Positions 11,233 through 20,768 of a stretch of DNA of 64,000 nt are shown here, in pieces. Numbering within the stretch: the stretch's first letter is position 1; the number at the start of each line of letters is the position of its first letter. Location of the stretch: the NCBI GenBank assembly GCA_020205615.1, contig CM035165.1, positions 89,156,005 through 89,220,004 on the forward strand. Direction: 5' to 3'. Source of the stretch: Panax quinquefolius. Taxonomy: Eukaryota; Streptophyta; Magnoliopsida; Apiales; Araliaceae. The position numbers were made by a program, and so were the translations under genes. Under the pieces are notes generated by a model. It ran no database searches and was not told the DNA's origin. It worked only from the letters and a program-made list of their open reading frames with translations.

Positions 11233-11720
11233 AATTTCTCCCTCGAAATTTATGTACGTACTTGGTATGCTGAACAGGTGAGGATACCTCGACTTCATTT
11301 CAAATTCTAACTCTTGAGGTATAAACTTTGAGTGTTGAATACGATTCTTCTTATCCAAGATTTTAACACGTATCTCCTCAATCGTTAAATCAGCCGTTAT
11401 CTCGTCCGGTTCTAAATTAATAATGTGGTTCGGGTCGTCCACATATTTACGTAACGTCGATACGTAAAAAAACAAAAAAACAAAAAAAACGTTATGAACA
11501 CGCGACATATTTGGTGGTAAAACGAGTCTATAAGCCACAGTTCCTACTCGATCGAGGATTTCAAATAGGTCAATTAAATCGAGGGTTGAGATTTCTTCTC
11601 TTCATCGATTCTTGCTTCTAGAATAACGCCTTCTTGAACCTTCTTTATTCATCAGCTCTGATTATGTAGCTTGAGCAGCTTTAACTTTATCGATTAAAGT
11701 CAATTCTAATCGTATATTCG
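11227..11720 (-). pseudogene. Element 2: integrase C-terminal remnant
   Basis: The open stretch 11227-11538 reads MAYRLVLPPNMSRVHNVF, then VSTLRKYVDDP, DEITADLTIEEIRVKILD and a final MKSRYPHLFSIP. This is the end of a chromovirus-type integrase. Upstream (to about 11720) a shifted frame gives 'FEILDRVGT' and the spacer 'EARIDEE'. The catalytic core with the DD35E residues is absent: the sequence passes from the spacer region into an RNase H tail. A run of aaaaaac near 11465-11490 adds extra residues inside VHNVFxVS. Confidence 0.82.
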
Positions 11721-11829
11721 TTATCTTCACGTGGATTCCTAGATTCTTTAACTATATCTTCATCATTTGTAAGTCATACGAAATGGGTCTTTGTGTTAAC
11801 AACATCGCACTCATAAACGCATACGATCT

Positions 11830-12060
11830 TCTACTCAACGCGTTAGCTACCACGTTCGCATTCCCACGATGATATTGAATGGTACGATCGTAATCTTCAA
11901 CAGCTCGAGCCAACGTCTTTTGGCGCATGTTACGTTCGTTTTAAGTAAAGAAATATTTGAGGGTTTTAGAAATGGGTTTTGTACTGGGGTCAATACAAAA
12001 TTCGATTTCACGCTCTAGGGTAGGCTAAGAAGTCTTCAAGAATACGTCAGGAAATCTATT
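11830..12060 (-). pseudogene. Element 2: fused RT-start / RNase H-tail remnant
   Basis: On the minus strand, codons for the RT lead-in ('REIEFCID', 'KPIS') lie near 12010-11955. They run within about 30 codons into the RNase H tail 'VEDYDRTIQYHRGNANVVANALSRR' region (11920-11835). The whole palm domain, including the catalytic YxDD box, is missing. Element 3 shows the same join at 30300-30540, so the deletion predates both copies. The usual VVADALSR reads VVANALSR here, another aspartate loss. Confidence 0.78.
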
Positions 12061-12229
12061 AACAATAGAAATGTCATTCAAAATTGTGACTCTCATCCAA
12101 GACTTGGATACTATGTCACATTGATACCTATCAACTTGCCATCGTCATTCACGACATCGCCTATAGAAAGTCTGGCTTCGGTGCATTCCACACAAGGAAG
12201 TCAACAACGAAAGGCTTGGGGCTCTTTAC

Positions 12230-12594
12230 TTATGGATTGATATGACAGTGATTGACTTTAGTGGTTTGGTTACTTAAAAAGTTAGGAATATGAAAGCTAA
12301 CAACCTTACGAAAAGCATGATGAGTAGTTAACCAATCGATTCCAAAAATCACATCCATGGAAATATTTTCAAAGAGATAAGATCGACAGGTAACGTGAAA
12401 GTGTTGATTTGAATCAAACAAGATTTATAAATAGTAGAGGTAACGAAGGTTTCTCCCAACTGAGTTTCAACAGATAAATCAAAGTCTAACTTCTCTGGAG
12501 TTAAATTCAAACATTGAACACAACTAGGTGAAATAAAGGAGTGAGTAGAACCGGTATTTAACACGGTATAGACTTCGCAAAAGTTTATAATTAA
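12230..12594 (-). pseudogene. Element 2: retropepsin-like protease, active-site Asp changed to Asn
   Basis: Directly after the gag stop the frame continues LIINFCEVYTVLNTGSTHSF. The catalytic DTG loop of a Ty3/gypsy aspartic protease is NTG here (asparagine codon 12556-12558). It then gives 'LDFDLSVETQLGETFVTST' and, after a frame change, 'DVIFGIDWLTTHHA' (12300-12345), the conserved C-terminal block. Element 3 keeps the aspartate at the matching place (30705-30707). The change is a single G-to-A on the coding strand. Without the aspartate the enzyme cannot work, so maturation would need an enzyme supplied in trans. Confidence 0.85.
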
Positions 12595-13386
12595 CTAACC
12601 CGTGATAACTTCGTTCGATTCCTCGTCACGAAAAATGCTCTCCCTTAAACTACCGAATTTGACTTGTTCGGGACATTCTTTGGTGTCGTTAGTACCACTA
12701 GAATTGACTTTCGCTATAGGGCATATTCCACCCTCAACTGCTTCGTCGTACTCCTGCTCCATGATCTGAATCATTAGCCTTCTATCCATATCGAATTGGG
12801 GTTGACCGCAATGTATAGGGTAATTCAAAACTCGATGATGGGTTCTCCCAATTGCTGTCGAAAAAGAGAAATACATATCATCTATTTTACCTTTCTTAGA
12901 TCGGACTTCTCTTTCCACAATATCAACGCATCGTGTGGCTTTTACCCTTGCATCTTTCATTCTCACTCGTTCAGTTGTTTCTTCTTTCAGCTTCTCCTTG
13001 ACATTTGAATTCTCAGATTCTAGCTTTAATATCGTATACTTTTCCAAAGAGCGCTCCTGTTCAGCTATCGTACATCGGGTAATACAATTTTGAATTGTTA
13101 CATTCCTTTGCTCCATGACCGCCTTCCGTTCTTCAGCCTGCTCTTCTAACTCATGACTACAATTTTGCAATTCTACATTTTGATCAATAAGTTCTTCTAA
13201 TAAATCCTCATTAGGTTCCTCTTTTTCCTCACTCTTAGTTGCTACCTTTGCGACTAGCTTGAGTGCAACTTTTAATTCCTTAATCACCACATGGATATCT
13301 CTAATCACATTATCTTGGTTGGTGATTAGAGGTGTCTCCATGGTCTCATGTGCTCCATTGCTATTCTCAATATTCTCGGATGTCAT
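12595..13386 (-). CDS. Element 2: chimeric gag with a foreign coiled-coil segment (intact ORF)
   Basis: The ORF starts at ATG 13386 (MTSENIENSNGAHETMETP) and stays open for 264 codons to UAG at 12595. I prefer this start because element 3 gag begins identically in style (MTSENVEISNEAHETVESP). The last stretch (FGSLRESIFRDEESNEVITG) also aligns with the end of element 3 gag. Between them, residues about 30-230 share nothing visible with the gag matrix/capsid or zinc-knuckle regions of element 3. They form a heptad-rich, highly charged coiled coil (for example NVELQNCSHELEEQAEE) and then a His/Pro/Gln-containing stretch (RVLNYPIHCGQPQFDMD). It may be a captured host gene fragment. No known function can be assigned. 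An ORF this long among decayed pol fragments is unexpected. Confidence 0.72.
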   Translation of the reverse strand: MTSENIENSNGAHETMETPLITNQDNVIRDIHVVIKELKVALKLVAKVATKSEEKEEPNEDLLEELIDQNVELQNCSHELEEQAEERKAVMEQRNVTIQNCITRCTIAEQERSLEKYTILKLESENSNVKEKLKEETTERVRMKDARVKATRCVDIVEREVRSKKGKIDDMYFSFSTAIGRTHHRVLNYPIHCGQPQFDMDRRLMIQIMEQEYDEAVEGGICPIAKVNSSGTNDTKECPEQVKFGSLRESIFRDEESNEVITG

Positions 13387-13555
13387 TTTCAAACACTGCC
13401 ACAAAACAAGGGTTAATTAACATATCACATATTATCCCTACACTCTGACCGACCAATTAAATACCAAATAAACTTAGGTAGGTCATACTAGCGAAGGAAT
13501 TCCCCGTCTCTCTCCTCCTAGTTCTTATCTCACATCTCAGCAAGGGATCATATCC

Positions 13556-13573
13556 CTAAGAATTGATACCAAC
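13556..13573 (-). promoter_or_regulatory. Element 2: primer-binding site
   Basis: On the minus strand GTTGGTATCAATTCTT follows the LTR end GGGGGTGTCACA. The first eight bases of the initiator-Met site TGGTATCAGAGC are kept; the rest has diverged. Element 3 has the full 12-base match. Confidence 0.8.
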
Positions 13574-16526
13574 TGTGACACCCCCAAAATTAGGAATACA
13601 TCACCTATTCCGAGTTGCCAAATACGTGGTACAGAATACAAATACAATCTTAAATATACAACATGAGCTGTGAGTTTGAATACAAATATTGTTTACTAGA
13701 GAGTATACAAACTCAAAAGGAGTCCTCATTACTATTATTATCACACTATTTCATAGAATAGTGAGGACTACTAATGCAACCATCTAGGACCATCACTCTG
13801 TTCCCCGACTAGTCCTAGCTATGTTCTCATTTCCTGAAGAGAACAGTGAAAGAAAGGGTGAGCTCAACTAGCCCAGTAAGAAATATTATGACTAAGAAAA
13901 TGCAGAATAAATTATCATTAGCCTTCAACAGTATAACAACTGATAGAATATAATAGACAACAAGTTTTAGATCAAAAACTGCAGCGGAATAAACAATCCA
14001 TTAAAAGAGTCAAGTAAAATATAAAATCTACTATCTTCTATGATTTAAAAAGTTTTTCACCAAATTTATCGTTGAGACTCAGCTTAATAAATAATCCACA
14101 TCATTAACTCATCCCTGCACTACAGGCCAAGGATATTTTTAGTATCACAACCACGAATTATCCATGCACTACAGGCCAAAGATAATCGTGTTTTCATCAA
14201 CTATTCTGATCATGCCATAAAATAATTCATCTTTGCACCCTTGGGCGAAGAGAATCCATAGCCATAATCATACCAAAAACTGTCCATCAATGCACTACGG
14301 GCCAATGAGGACTTTTACCATATCATTCGTAACATTACGGTCATGATTACAACGAATAATCCCTGGTCATAATCATACCAAGTCCATCTATGCACTACAG
14401 GCCACAGATGACTTTCAACAAAATATAAACATGAGGATGATGACAATGATATAAGAATTCAATAAAACAAGTTCAAGAATTAATTTTCCAGGAACTAATA
14501 ATGTCCAAATTGTCAACATGATCTTGCTTTAGAGAGTAAAATTCAAGAATGCTCAGAAGAATATTTCCATGAAAAGATACTGGATGAAGCGCAAATATCA
14601 AGGATATTCCACTAATTTCATGGAGTATAGAAGTCAAAACTTTAACCAACTGAGTATAATAAAGAATGGAATAACAAAAAAAATCACCATGTATGCGGTA
14701 CTTCGCATAGACAGGTTATTCCAATAGAATACTAAATAATGGAACCAGGTCAGGCGAAATTCGCACCGACATGATGTTCCAATAGAATAATAAAGAATGA
14801 AATAACAACAGAAATCCCCATGCATGCGGTACGTCGCATAGACAGGTTATTTCAATAGAATACTAATAAGGACGGAATCAGGTCTGGCGTAAAATGCACA
14901 GACAGGATATTCTAATAGAATAATAATAAAGACGGAAACAGGTCGTGCATAAAACGCAGAGACGGGATATTCCAACCGAATAATAAAAGACGGAATCAGG
15001 TTCGACGTAAAACGCACAGACAGGATATTCCAACAGAATAATAAAGACGGAATAATAGAAGAATGTCACCAAGTATAGGGTAGCCCGCGTATACAAGTTA
15101 TTGCAACAGAATAATAAAGAATGCATTAACAAAAGTTCTCTTCATGAATAAAAAAGAAATAATACTCCCTACGAGTACAACAAATAATATTCCCCACCTT
15201 AAAAAAAACTGGATACTGGAATAGTGAGGTAGCAGACTTCTCTTCTTCTTTCTCTCTATAATTTCTCTCTATACTAATTGCTCTAAAGCTTTTGTTAATT
15301 GGTGAGAAATGAAGGAAAAATGAGCTTCTATTTAATGGAAAATATAGTTTCGATAATTGGACGTTTTGGGGCTCGAAATATTACAGTATAATACCTCCAA
15401 CTTTTATTTCTTTTTTAATTTAGTCCTGCAAGTATTATCAAACTTGCACCAACTCCCCTAATAGTACTAGAATGTGATTCAATAATACACACATGAGAAT
15501 AAATAGTTATATAAGCATGTGAATTAGTAGCAATTAATTGCTCATTTATCCGATAAATTACCCGATTTATCAATATAACCCCCAGACATCAATTATAATC
15601 GGAATATGATGTCGATTTTCACTAACACAAACAATTCCAACATAATGAAACTATTTTTATCAACAATATAAATTTTGAAATTTTGAAGTTTGACTTTTCC
15701 TGAAAAAGTCAACTATTGACTTTTTGACCAAATAGTGAATCCCAGAAAATTTTGTGTTTATAGACTATTTTTACTAATTTCATCGTTTCGGACTCAAATA
15801 TCACGTCCGCGTCTCCAAATTCAACTCCGAACACAACTTCAATTTTAATAACATTCATCATTAATATTATAACTCACAATATTTAACAACCAAGGTCATT
15901 CCTAGGAAAGAGGGGCTTCCGACACGGATTTCTCCTTATTGGCGCATGATTAGGTGACCAAATCTCTCCTTGTGAACTTCAGACATTGTTAATATTGTAA
16001 ATAATAATATGAATAACTTTGTCGTCTCAATTATTGATTTAATAATAATAAATATTATGTAGATGATACTGTGACAATAATTGAATCAATAATATGAGAG
16101 ATATGATGCAGCAATTACTGTAGCAATAATTGAGTATAACTGAGTGACTTCTTACGTAAACATCAATAATGAATATCGTGTGCTACTATGCAACCACACG
16201 TATTACTGTACTTTTACTACCGGATAGTTCAATAGTTTTAACGGTAACACTTTCGCCGTTATTTTTATAAAAAGATAATTCTGTCATTTTCTAATTACGA
16301 CAATACTTCTGTTGTGGGGTCCATCAATGATTGTGTCGTCGTACGGATATTCTCCGACAAAAAGAATATTCCCCGACAAAAAGAATATTTTATAACAACT
16401 TGCATACTTTGCAAAATTTATAAATACTACCCACAACTATAACATTATATCAAATCCACTCCATAATATTTAAAAAAATTATTTTGAGAAAATTAAATAT
16501 TTATTCATAAAATCTGGGGTCTCACA
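13574..16526 (-). repeat. Element 2: 5' LTR (complete, about 2.95 kb)
   Basis: On the minus strand it runs from TGTGAGACCCC at 16526 to GGGGGTGTCACA at 13574, giving proper TG..CA ends, with the PBS beside the low end. It pairs with 8509-11215. It holds the tgcactacaggcca repeats (14115-14410), the 60 bp-class array (14690-15130) and a damaged TATA region near 15325-15336. It is a sister of the element 3 and solo LTR families, which end TCTTACA where this one has TCTCACA. Confidence 0.92.
14690..15130. repeat. Tandem array of about 55-85 bp units in element 2 5' LTR
   Basis: Units share ccaatagaataataaag and gcacagacaggatattc-like parts. About seven copies are present. Compared with 9395-9830 the units are far more regular, and the differences lie mainly at ccaatag and acagacagg. 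Confidence 0.8.
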
Positions 16527-16560
16527 TGGGTGATGTATACCTATTTTGGGGCGACACAAC
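16527..16560 (+). repeat. LTR terminus remnant in the opposite orientation
   Basis: The bases tgatgtatacctattttggg followed by gcgacaca are the reverse complement of the LTR terminus of the element-3 family (tgacgcccccaaaataggta at 44078). They abut the 5' end of element 2. Element 2 therefore seems to have landed in, or beside, the 3' tip of a related plus-strand LTR whose remainder is not in the window. Confidence 0.65.
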
Positions 16561-17394
16561 AAACTCTGATATAAAGCTAGCATGAATGAAATACCTTACG
16601 TATTCACTTACGATAAACAATAAAAATAAATTTAAAACAAATTTAAATAAAATAAGATGATATAATATAACTATTAAACTAAGTAGCATTTACTTAGTTT
16701 CTCATACTAAATTTAATAACATTTAATATTTGACATATAATATATATTAAATATGATTAAGTATATAATTAAATTAAAATATAATATCATACAAATATAA
16801 TAACACTTTCATATGCTTACAAGTATGTTCAAGTATATAACTTTTTACAACTTTAATTTGCATTCATTCGTTATTGTTTTGGTCTTATTATATTGGGAAT
16901 TTGTATGTTTCTCTTAGTTTGTGTATTGGGTGCCTAGAAATGACCATATATGCATACCGTCGTGCATGTGGCTAGTCCATATTATAGGGGAGACTCTGGA
17001 GAATTTTTTTTTGGTCGGGTAGTTGCGAACATTTATAATATTAACGAGCTAATCATATGTTTACAAGTATGCTCAATTTATATGCTTACTAGCTAATATG
17101 CTTAAGTCATATGGTTACAAGTATGCTCAAGTCATATGCTTAAATGTTAATCATATACCTACAAGTATGCTCAAGTCATATGGTTACAAGTATGCTCAAG
17201 TCACATGCTTACAAGTATGCTTAAATGTTAATCATATGCATGTTGTCAAGTATGCTCAAGTCATATGGTTACAAGTATGCTCAAGTTATATGTTAACATT
17301 TATAATGTTGTCTGTAGTAGGTACCGTGGTATCATGGACCTCTATTCAGACCGTAGTTAGATGGCACGATGAAAGTCAAGTGCCCAGATAGGTG
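16561..17394. other. AT-rich stretch without a gene; 25 bp-class tandem repeat at 17045-17300
   Basis: I see no coding similarity before the transposase domain. From 17045 to 17300 the words acaagtatgctcaagtcata and tgcttaaatgttaatcatat alternate, giving a 25 bp unit inside a larger unit of about 125 bp. The longest frame here (17098-17391) is an artefact of that repeat. It may be the 5' untranslated or subterminal part of the CACTA element. Confidence 0.6.
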
Positions 17395-18141
17395 CTACAA
17401 CTCAATTTAGAGTTGGTTGCCAAGTGTTTTTGGAGTATGCGTATAGTCACCTAGAATGTGTGAATGGTCAGAACAAGATACGATGTCCATGTTTGAAGTG
17501 TAAGAATGTAAATTATATGGATAGAGACGTGGTAAACTATCATTTACTTATTTCTGGGTTCATGAAAAATTACAAAGAATGCTAGTGGGTACATGGGCAG
17601 AGAAGAGATGGTGGCATCACAGCAGTACACAATCCGGGCAGTAGTACTCATCGTATGAATGAAATGGTTCATGATATTGCAGGGCCAGATTTTGATTGGG
17701 AACAAGGCAGAGAGTAACCTATGAATTCTGATGTCAAAGAATTCTTTAAGTTGTTAGACGAGGGTAGTGACCCATTGTGGCATGGTTGCACCAAACACAC
17801 TATATTGTCTACAGTGGCGACATTACTTAACATCAAGGCTGATCACAAAATGAGCCATGAGTGTTTTGAGTCGCTCTTGAAGGCCATTAAGAGTATGTTG
17901 CCTGACAGTGAGAAATTACCTGATAACTATAACAAATGTGGAGGACGACAATGAAGTAATCTAGTTAGATTGTGGAGATGAACCACGTGAATTAGATCAT
18001 GTGTCAATACTTGTGTCAAAGGACATTGATACTGAGGAGGATGAGTTATTGACTGAATCTGACACTAAATCTGAAGCTGATGATGGTTATGAATCTGCAA
18101 TATGTATACAAGATGATTTTGAATCAGATAGTGACACTTGA
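17395..18141 (+). pseudogene. CACTA TNP2-like transposase remnant
   Basis: From about 17405 the frame reads FRVGCQVFLEYAYSHLE, then IRCPCLKCKNVNYMD and HLLISGFMKNYKE (17480-17580). This is the N-terminal transposase-associated domain of plant CACTA transposases, with its RCPCxxC motif (17481 on) and GFM..Y motif. An in-frame TAG at about 17584 replaces the codon before the usual tryptophan. The ORF 17721-17954 (EFFKLLDEGSDPLWHGCTKH … LPDNYNKCG) matches the next conserved block. After that the catalytic core is deleted, and only an acidic tail (TEEDELLTESDTKSEAD) remains before the stop at 18139-18141. The protein would cut and paste the element; this copy cannot. Confidence 0.85.
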
Positions 18142-18164
18142 ACAAATGAAATGTATGTTTATTA

Positions 18165-18430
18165 TCGTTTTATATTCATATATATACATGTAATCAAATA
18201 TAACTCATACTAACATCTTTATATCACTGTCATGTTTATGTACTTAACTATTTAAATGCAATTTTCTGTCATTATTGTCATTTTATATTCATATATACAT
18301 GTAATCAAATATAACTCATACTAAAATCTTTATATCACTGTCATGTTTATGTACTTAACTAAACCTATGAATTTCTTATCATTACTGTCATTTTATATTC
18401 ATATATATATATATATACATGTAATCAAAT
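18165..18430. repeat. Tandem repeat, about 112 bp unit, 2.4 copies
   Basis: The phrase tttatattcatatatacatg starts units at about 18169, 18282 and 18392, each followed by taatcaaatataactcatac and tatcactgtcatgtttatgt. It lies between the two CACTA genes. The third copy is cut short, with a longer TA run. Confidence 0.85.
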
Positions 18431-18469
18431 ATAGTGATTTTTTACATCTTGAAATTTGTAATATATAGA

Positions 18470-19964
18470 TGGCTTCTGAAGCAGCGCAAAAAAAGTGCGG
18501 CTTGGGTAGGGGGCCTAATCATGTGCCCAAGGCCCCTACTAATCCGGATGATCAGATTCTTTTTCAGATTCGTCCTCCTCCAAATAAAACGTACGTCCCG
18601 CGTCATTTATATATAAGTTTTTTAGATTCTATTTATACAAGATATATAACTAATATAAATTTCTTTAATATATCTACTTATCTTTGATGTAAATTATTAT
18701 ATATTATAGTAATTTTTTAGATAATAAGATCGTCAAGTGCATATCATAGCTGTGCTTACAGAATTGGCCCACACCTGTGATTATGTGGGCGAGCACACCT
18801 ATCGCCCATAAGGATGCAGTTTGGGTTGAATTTCAGGTATGTGTTTTTTAATTATGACAGATAATATAATATTCTAAGGATAATTGTTTAGTAATGTTGG
18901 ATTATATATTAAAAATACCATTTTAATATTATTATTGTTGTTTTATTTGCAGAAAAGGTATAGATGGGAGGATGCGCAGGCTTCAGTGATACAGACATTA
19001 TTCTAGCAGAAGTGCACCGTCCGCACCAAAGATAATTTGAATAAAGAACGGCAAAAAGCCCTTCACAATGCATCAATCGATCATCCGGGACAGGGAGAGG
19101 ATTACATGCACGAGCATAGCCCCTGGTGGTGCACCCAGTCCATTTGGGCTGAGATGTGTGCCCAATGGAGAGCTGAGAGCTGGGTCAAAAGACGCAAGAC
19201 TACCGCCACTAACAGATCCTAGGGTGTACTTGATGGCGAAAAGGCTAAAGGAACCTACAGGGGCGGCAGTATTTCACAGTTGCAATATATCACCGTTAGG
19301 GTACGTATGAATAGTTTTAATATGTTTACAATCATGAATTATAGAATTTAAATATCACATTTTTAATTAGTAATATTGGAATATGTTTTGTATAGGAGTC
19401 TCAGTCTCAAGGTCAGCCTATCCATTGGCTGGATGTGTACGTGGCCACCCGTGATGGTCTGCCTAATGCTATCCAGATAGCGGTAGTAAGTTTTAACAAC
19501 TTGATCTTGTTTATCAAGTTTTACGTCATTCTTTAGAATTTTACCAATTTATTTTTAACTATTTAATTGTTAACATGATGACAGGATACTTATAATCGTT
19601 TATTGAATGAGCGCTATCCTGAAGGCACCCCACGTCCGCCTATTGATCAAGAATAATGGGAGAGGGCGTCTGTTGTGAAGAAGAACTACGTCAAAGGTCA
19701 AGGCCAATGACGACGCCCATCCTTCAGTGGCTCAGGAAGCTCTCCTACCAAGTCTTCATAGTCATCGAGTCATCCAGCTATTCATACTCCTGTTGACTAT
19801 GTGAGAGCTATATGTTAAGATCTCGATCTTCTAAAGATACTGGGAGGGCATCTGGCGACTCTAAGTGCTGATGAATTAGCTAATGCAGTGGCGGCAGCAG
19901 CAGCATCACAGCATGGGGATGGCGACGAGGTAATCAATCTTAGTTATTATAATCAAAGTAGTGA

Positions 19965-20003
<39 letters not shown>

Positions 20004-20139
20004 GTTTAAAAACAACTGTATATTTTTGTAATGCCAGTATCAACATATATATTATATATGCAACTTGTTTTATTATTTTGTTAATTACAGGGTGATCAAG
20101 ATCAAGGAGAAACTAATTTGGACAATGATGCTTTATGAC
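18470..20139 (+). pseudogene. CACTA second gene (TNPA/Transposase_24-like), multi-exon
   Basis: An ATG at 18470 starts MASEAAQKKCGLGRGPNHVP. Further coding blocks are separated by introns with clear GT/AG borders: acceptor near 18721; donor 18835 and acceptor 18951; donor near 19300 and acceptor 19396; donor near 19485 and acceptor 19584; donor 19930 and acceptor 20090. Joined blocks read RYRWEDAQASVIQTLF, MCAQWRAESWVKRRK, a GGSISQLQ-like stretch, HWLDVYVATRDGLPNA, YNRLLNERYPEGTPRPP and a short acidic end at 20139. This resembles the plant En/Spm Ptta-type family (Transposase_24), thought to bind subterminal repeats. In-frame stops (near 19004 and 19655) and a frame change near 19220 mark it as decayed. 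Confidence 0.7.
19970..19998. repeat. (TA)n microsatellite in an intron of the CACTA second gene
   Basis: About fourteen TA units lie between the donor at 19930 and the acceptor at 20090. Confidence 0.88.
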
Positions 20140-20429
20140 TGATTTAGTGTTGTTTCGTAGTTATTTGAGAATCTTGTATTTTTATATTAATTCTTTGGAT
20201 GTTTGTATGTTACTTAAATATTAGATTTGTTTATATTTATTCAATTCATATTGGTTTTTCAAGGTTTATATAGTTTATATACTAGTTTGGTGTATGTGCC
20301 GATATATGGACGATGGGTGTTTATATTGTTGTGCATGTTTATATGTGTTGGGATAAAACAGGTACAAAAAAGGTACAGTTTTTTGGGAATTCTGCAAAAC
20401 AGGAAAAATCTGGTTTCCAGGGTTTTAGA

Positions 20430-20768
20430 CATCAGCGACCGCAGGCGGTCGCTGATAAGTATTAGCGATTTCTAATCACATGAGGCTATTAGCAACTGCA
20501 TGCGGTCACTGATAGCAGTCGCTGACACGTGGCCCATGTAAGCCTTTGGCCCTGAACCATGCTGACTCATCTTAGCGATCGAAATGACGATTTCGATCGC
20601 TAATATCGGTTGTAAATATGTCAGTCGCTAATAGGGGTCGCTGATGTGCATTCCAGCGACCAGATTTTATACGACGTCTATCAGCGACCGCATTCGATCG
20701 CTGATACTCATCTGCGACCGAATGCGGTCGCTGATAAGCGATCGCAGATAGGCCGTTTTCTTGTAGTG
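20430..20768. repeat. CACTA right subterminal array and terminal inverted repeat
   Basis: Repeats of the form atcagcgaccgc … gcggtcgctgat occur at 20432-20457, 20495-20525, 20662-20705 and 20710-20735, several of them perfect short palindromes. They are followed by ggccgttttcttgtagtg at the end. Such arrays are binding sites for the CACTA accessory protein. The flank gaa (20769-20771) would be the 3-bp target duplication, but its partner is not visible. The same palindromes occur at 52292-52365. Confidence 0.88.

Larger units (their letters stand above)
16561..20768 (+). mobile_element. CACTA (En/Spm-like) DNA transposon, left end not found
   Basis: The right end is clear: the minus-strand read of 20752-20768 begins CACTACAAGAAAACGG, the classic CACTA terminus, preceded by a palindromic subterminal array. 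Inside are a TNP2-like transposase remnant (17395-18141) and a second, intron-containing gene (18470-20139) in the usual CACTA order. No matching CACTA terminus or subterminal array occurs at the left, so that end is lost or lies beyond the element 1/2 insertions. The sequence after 20768 is gypsy integrase, so this transposon jumped into element 4. Confidence 0.82.
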
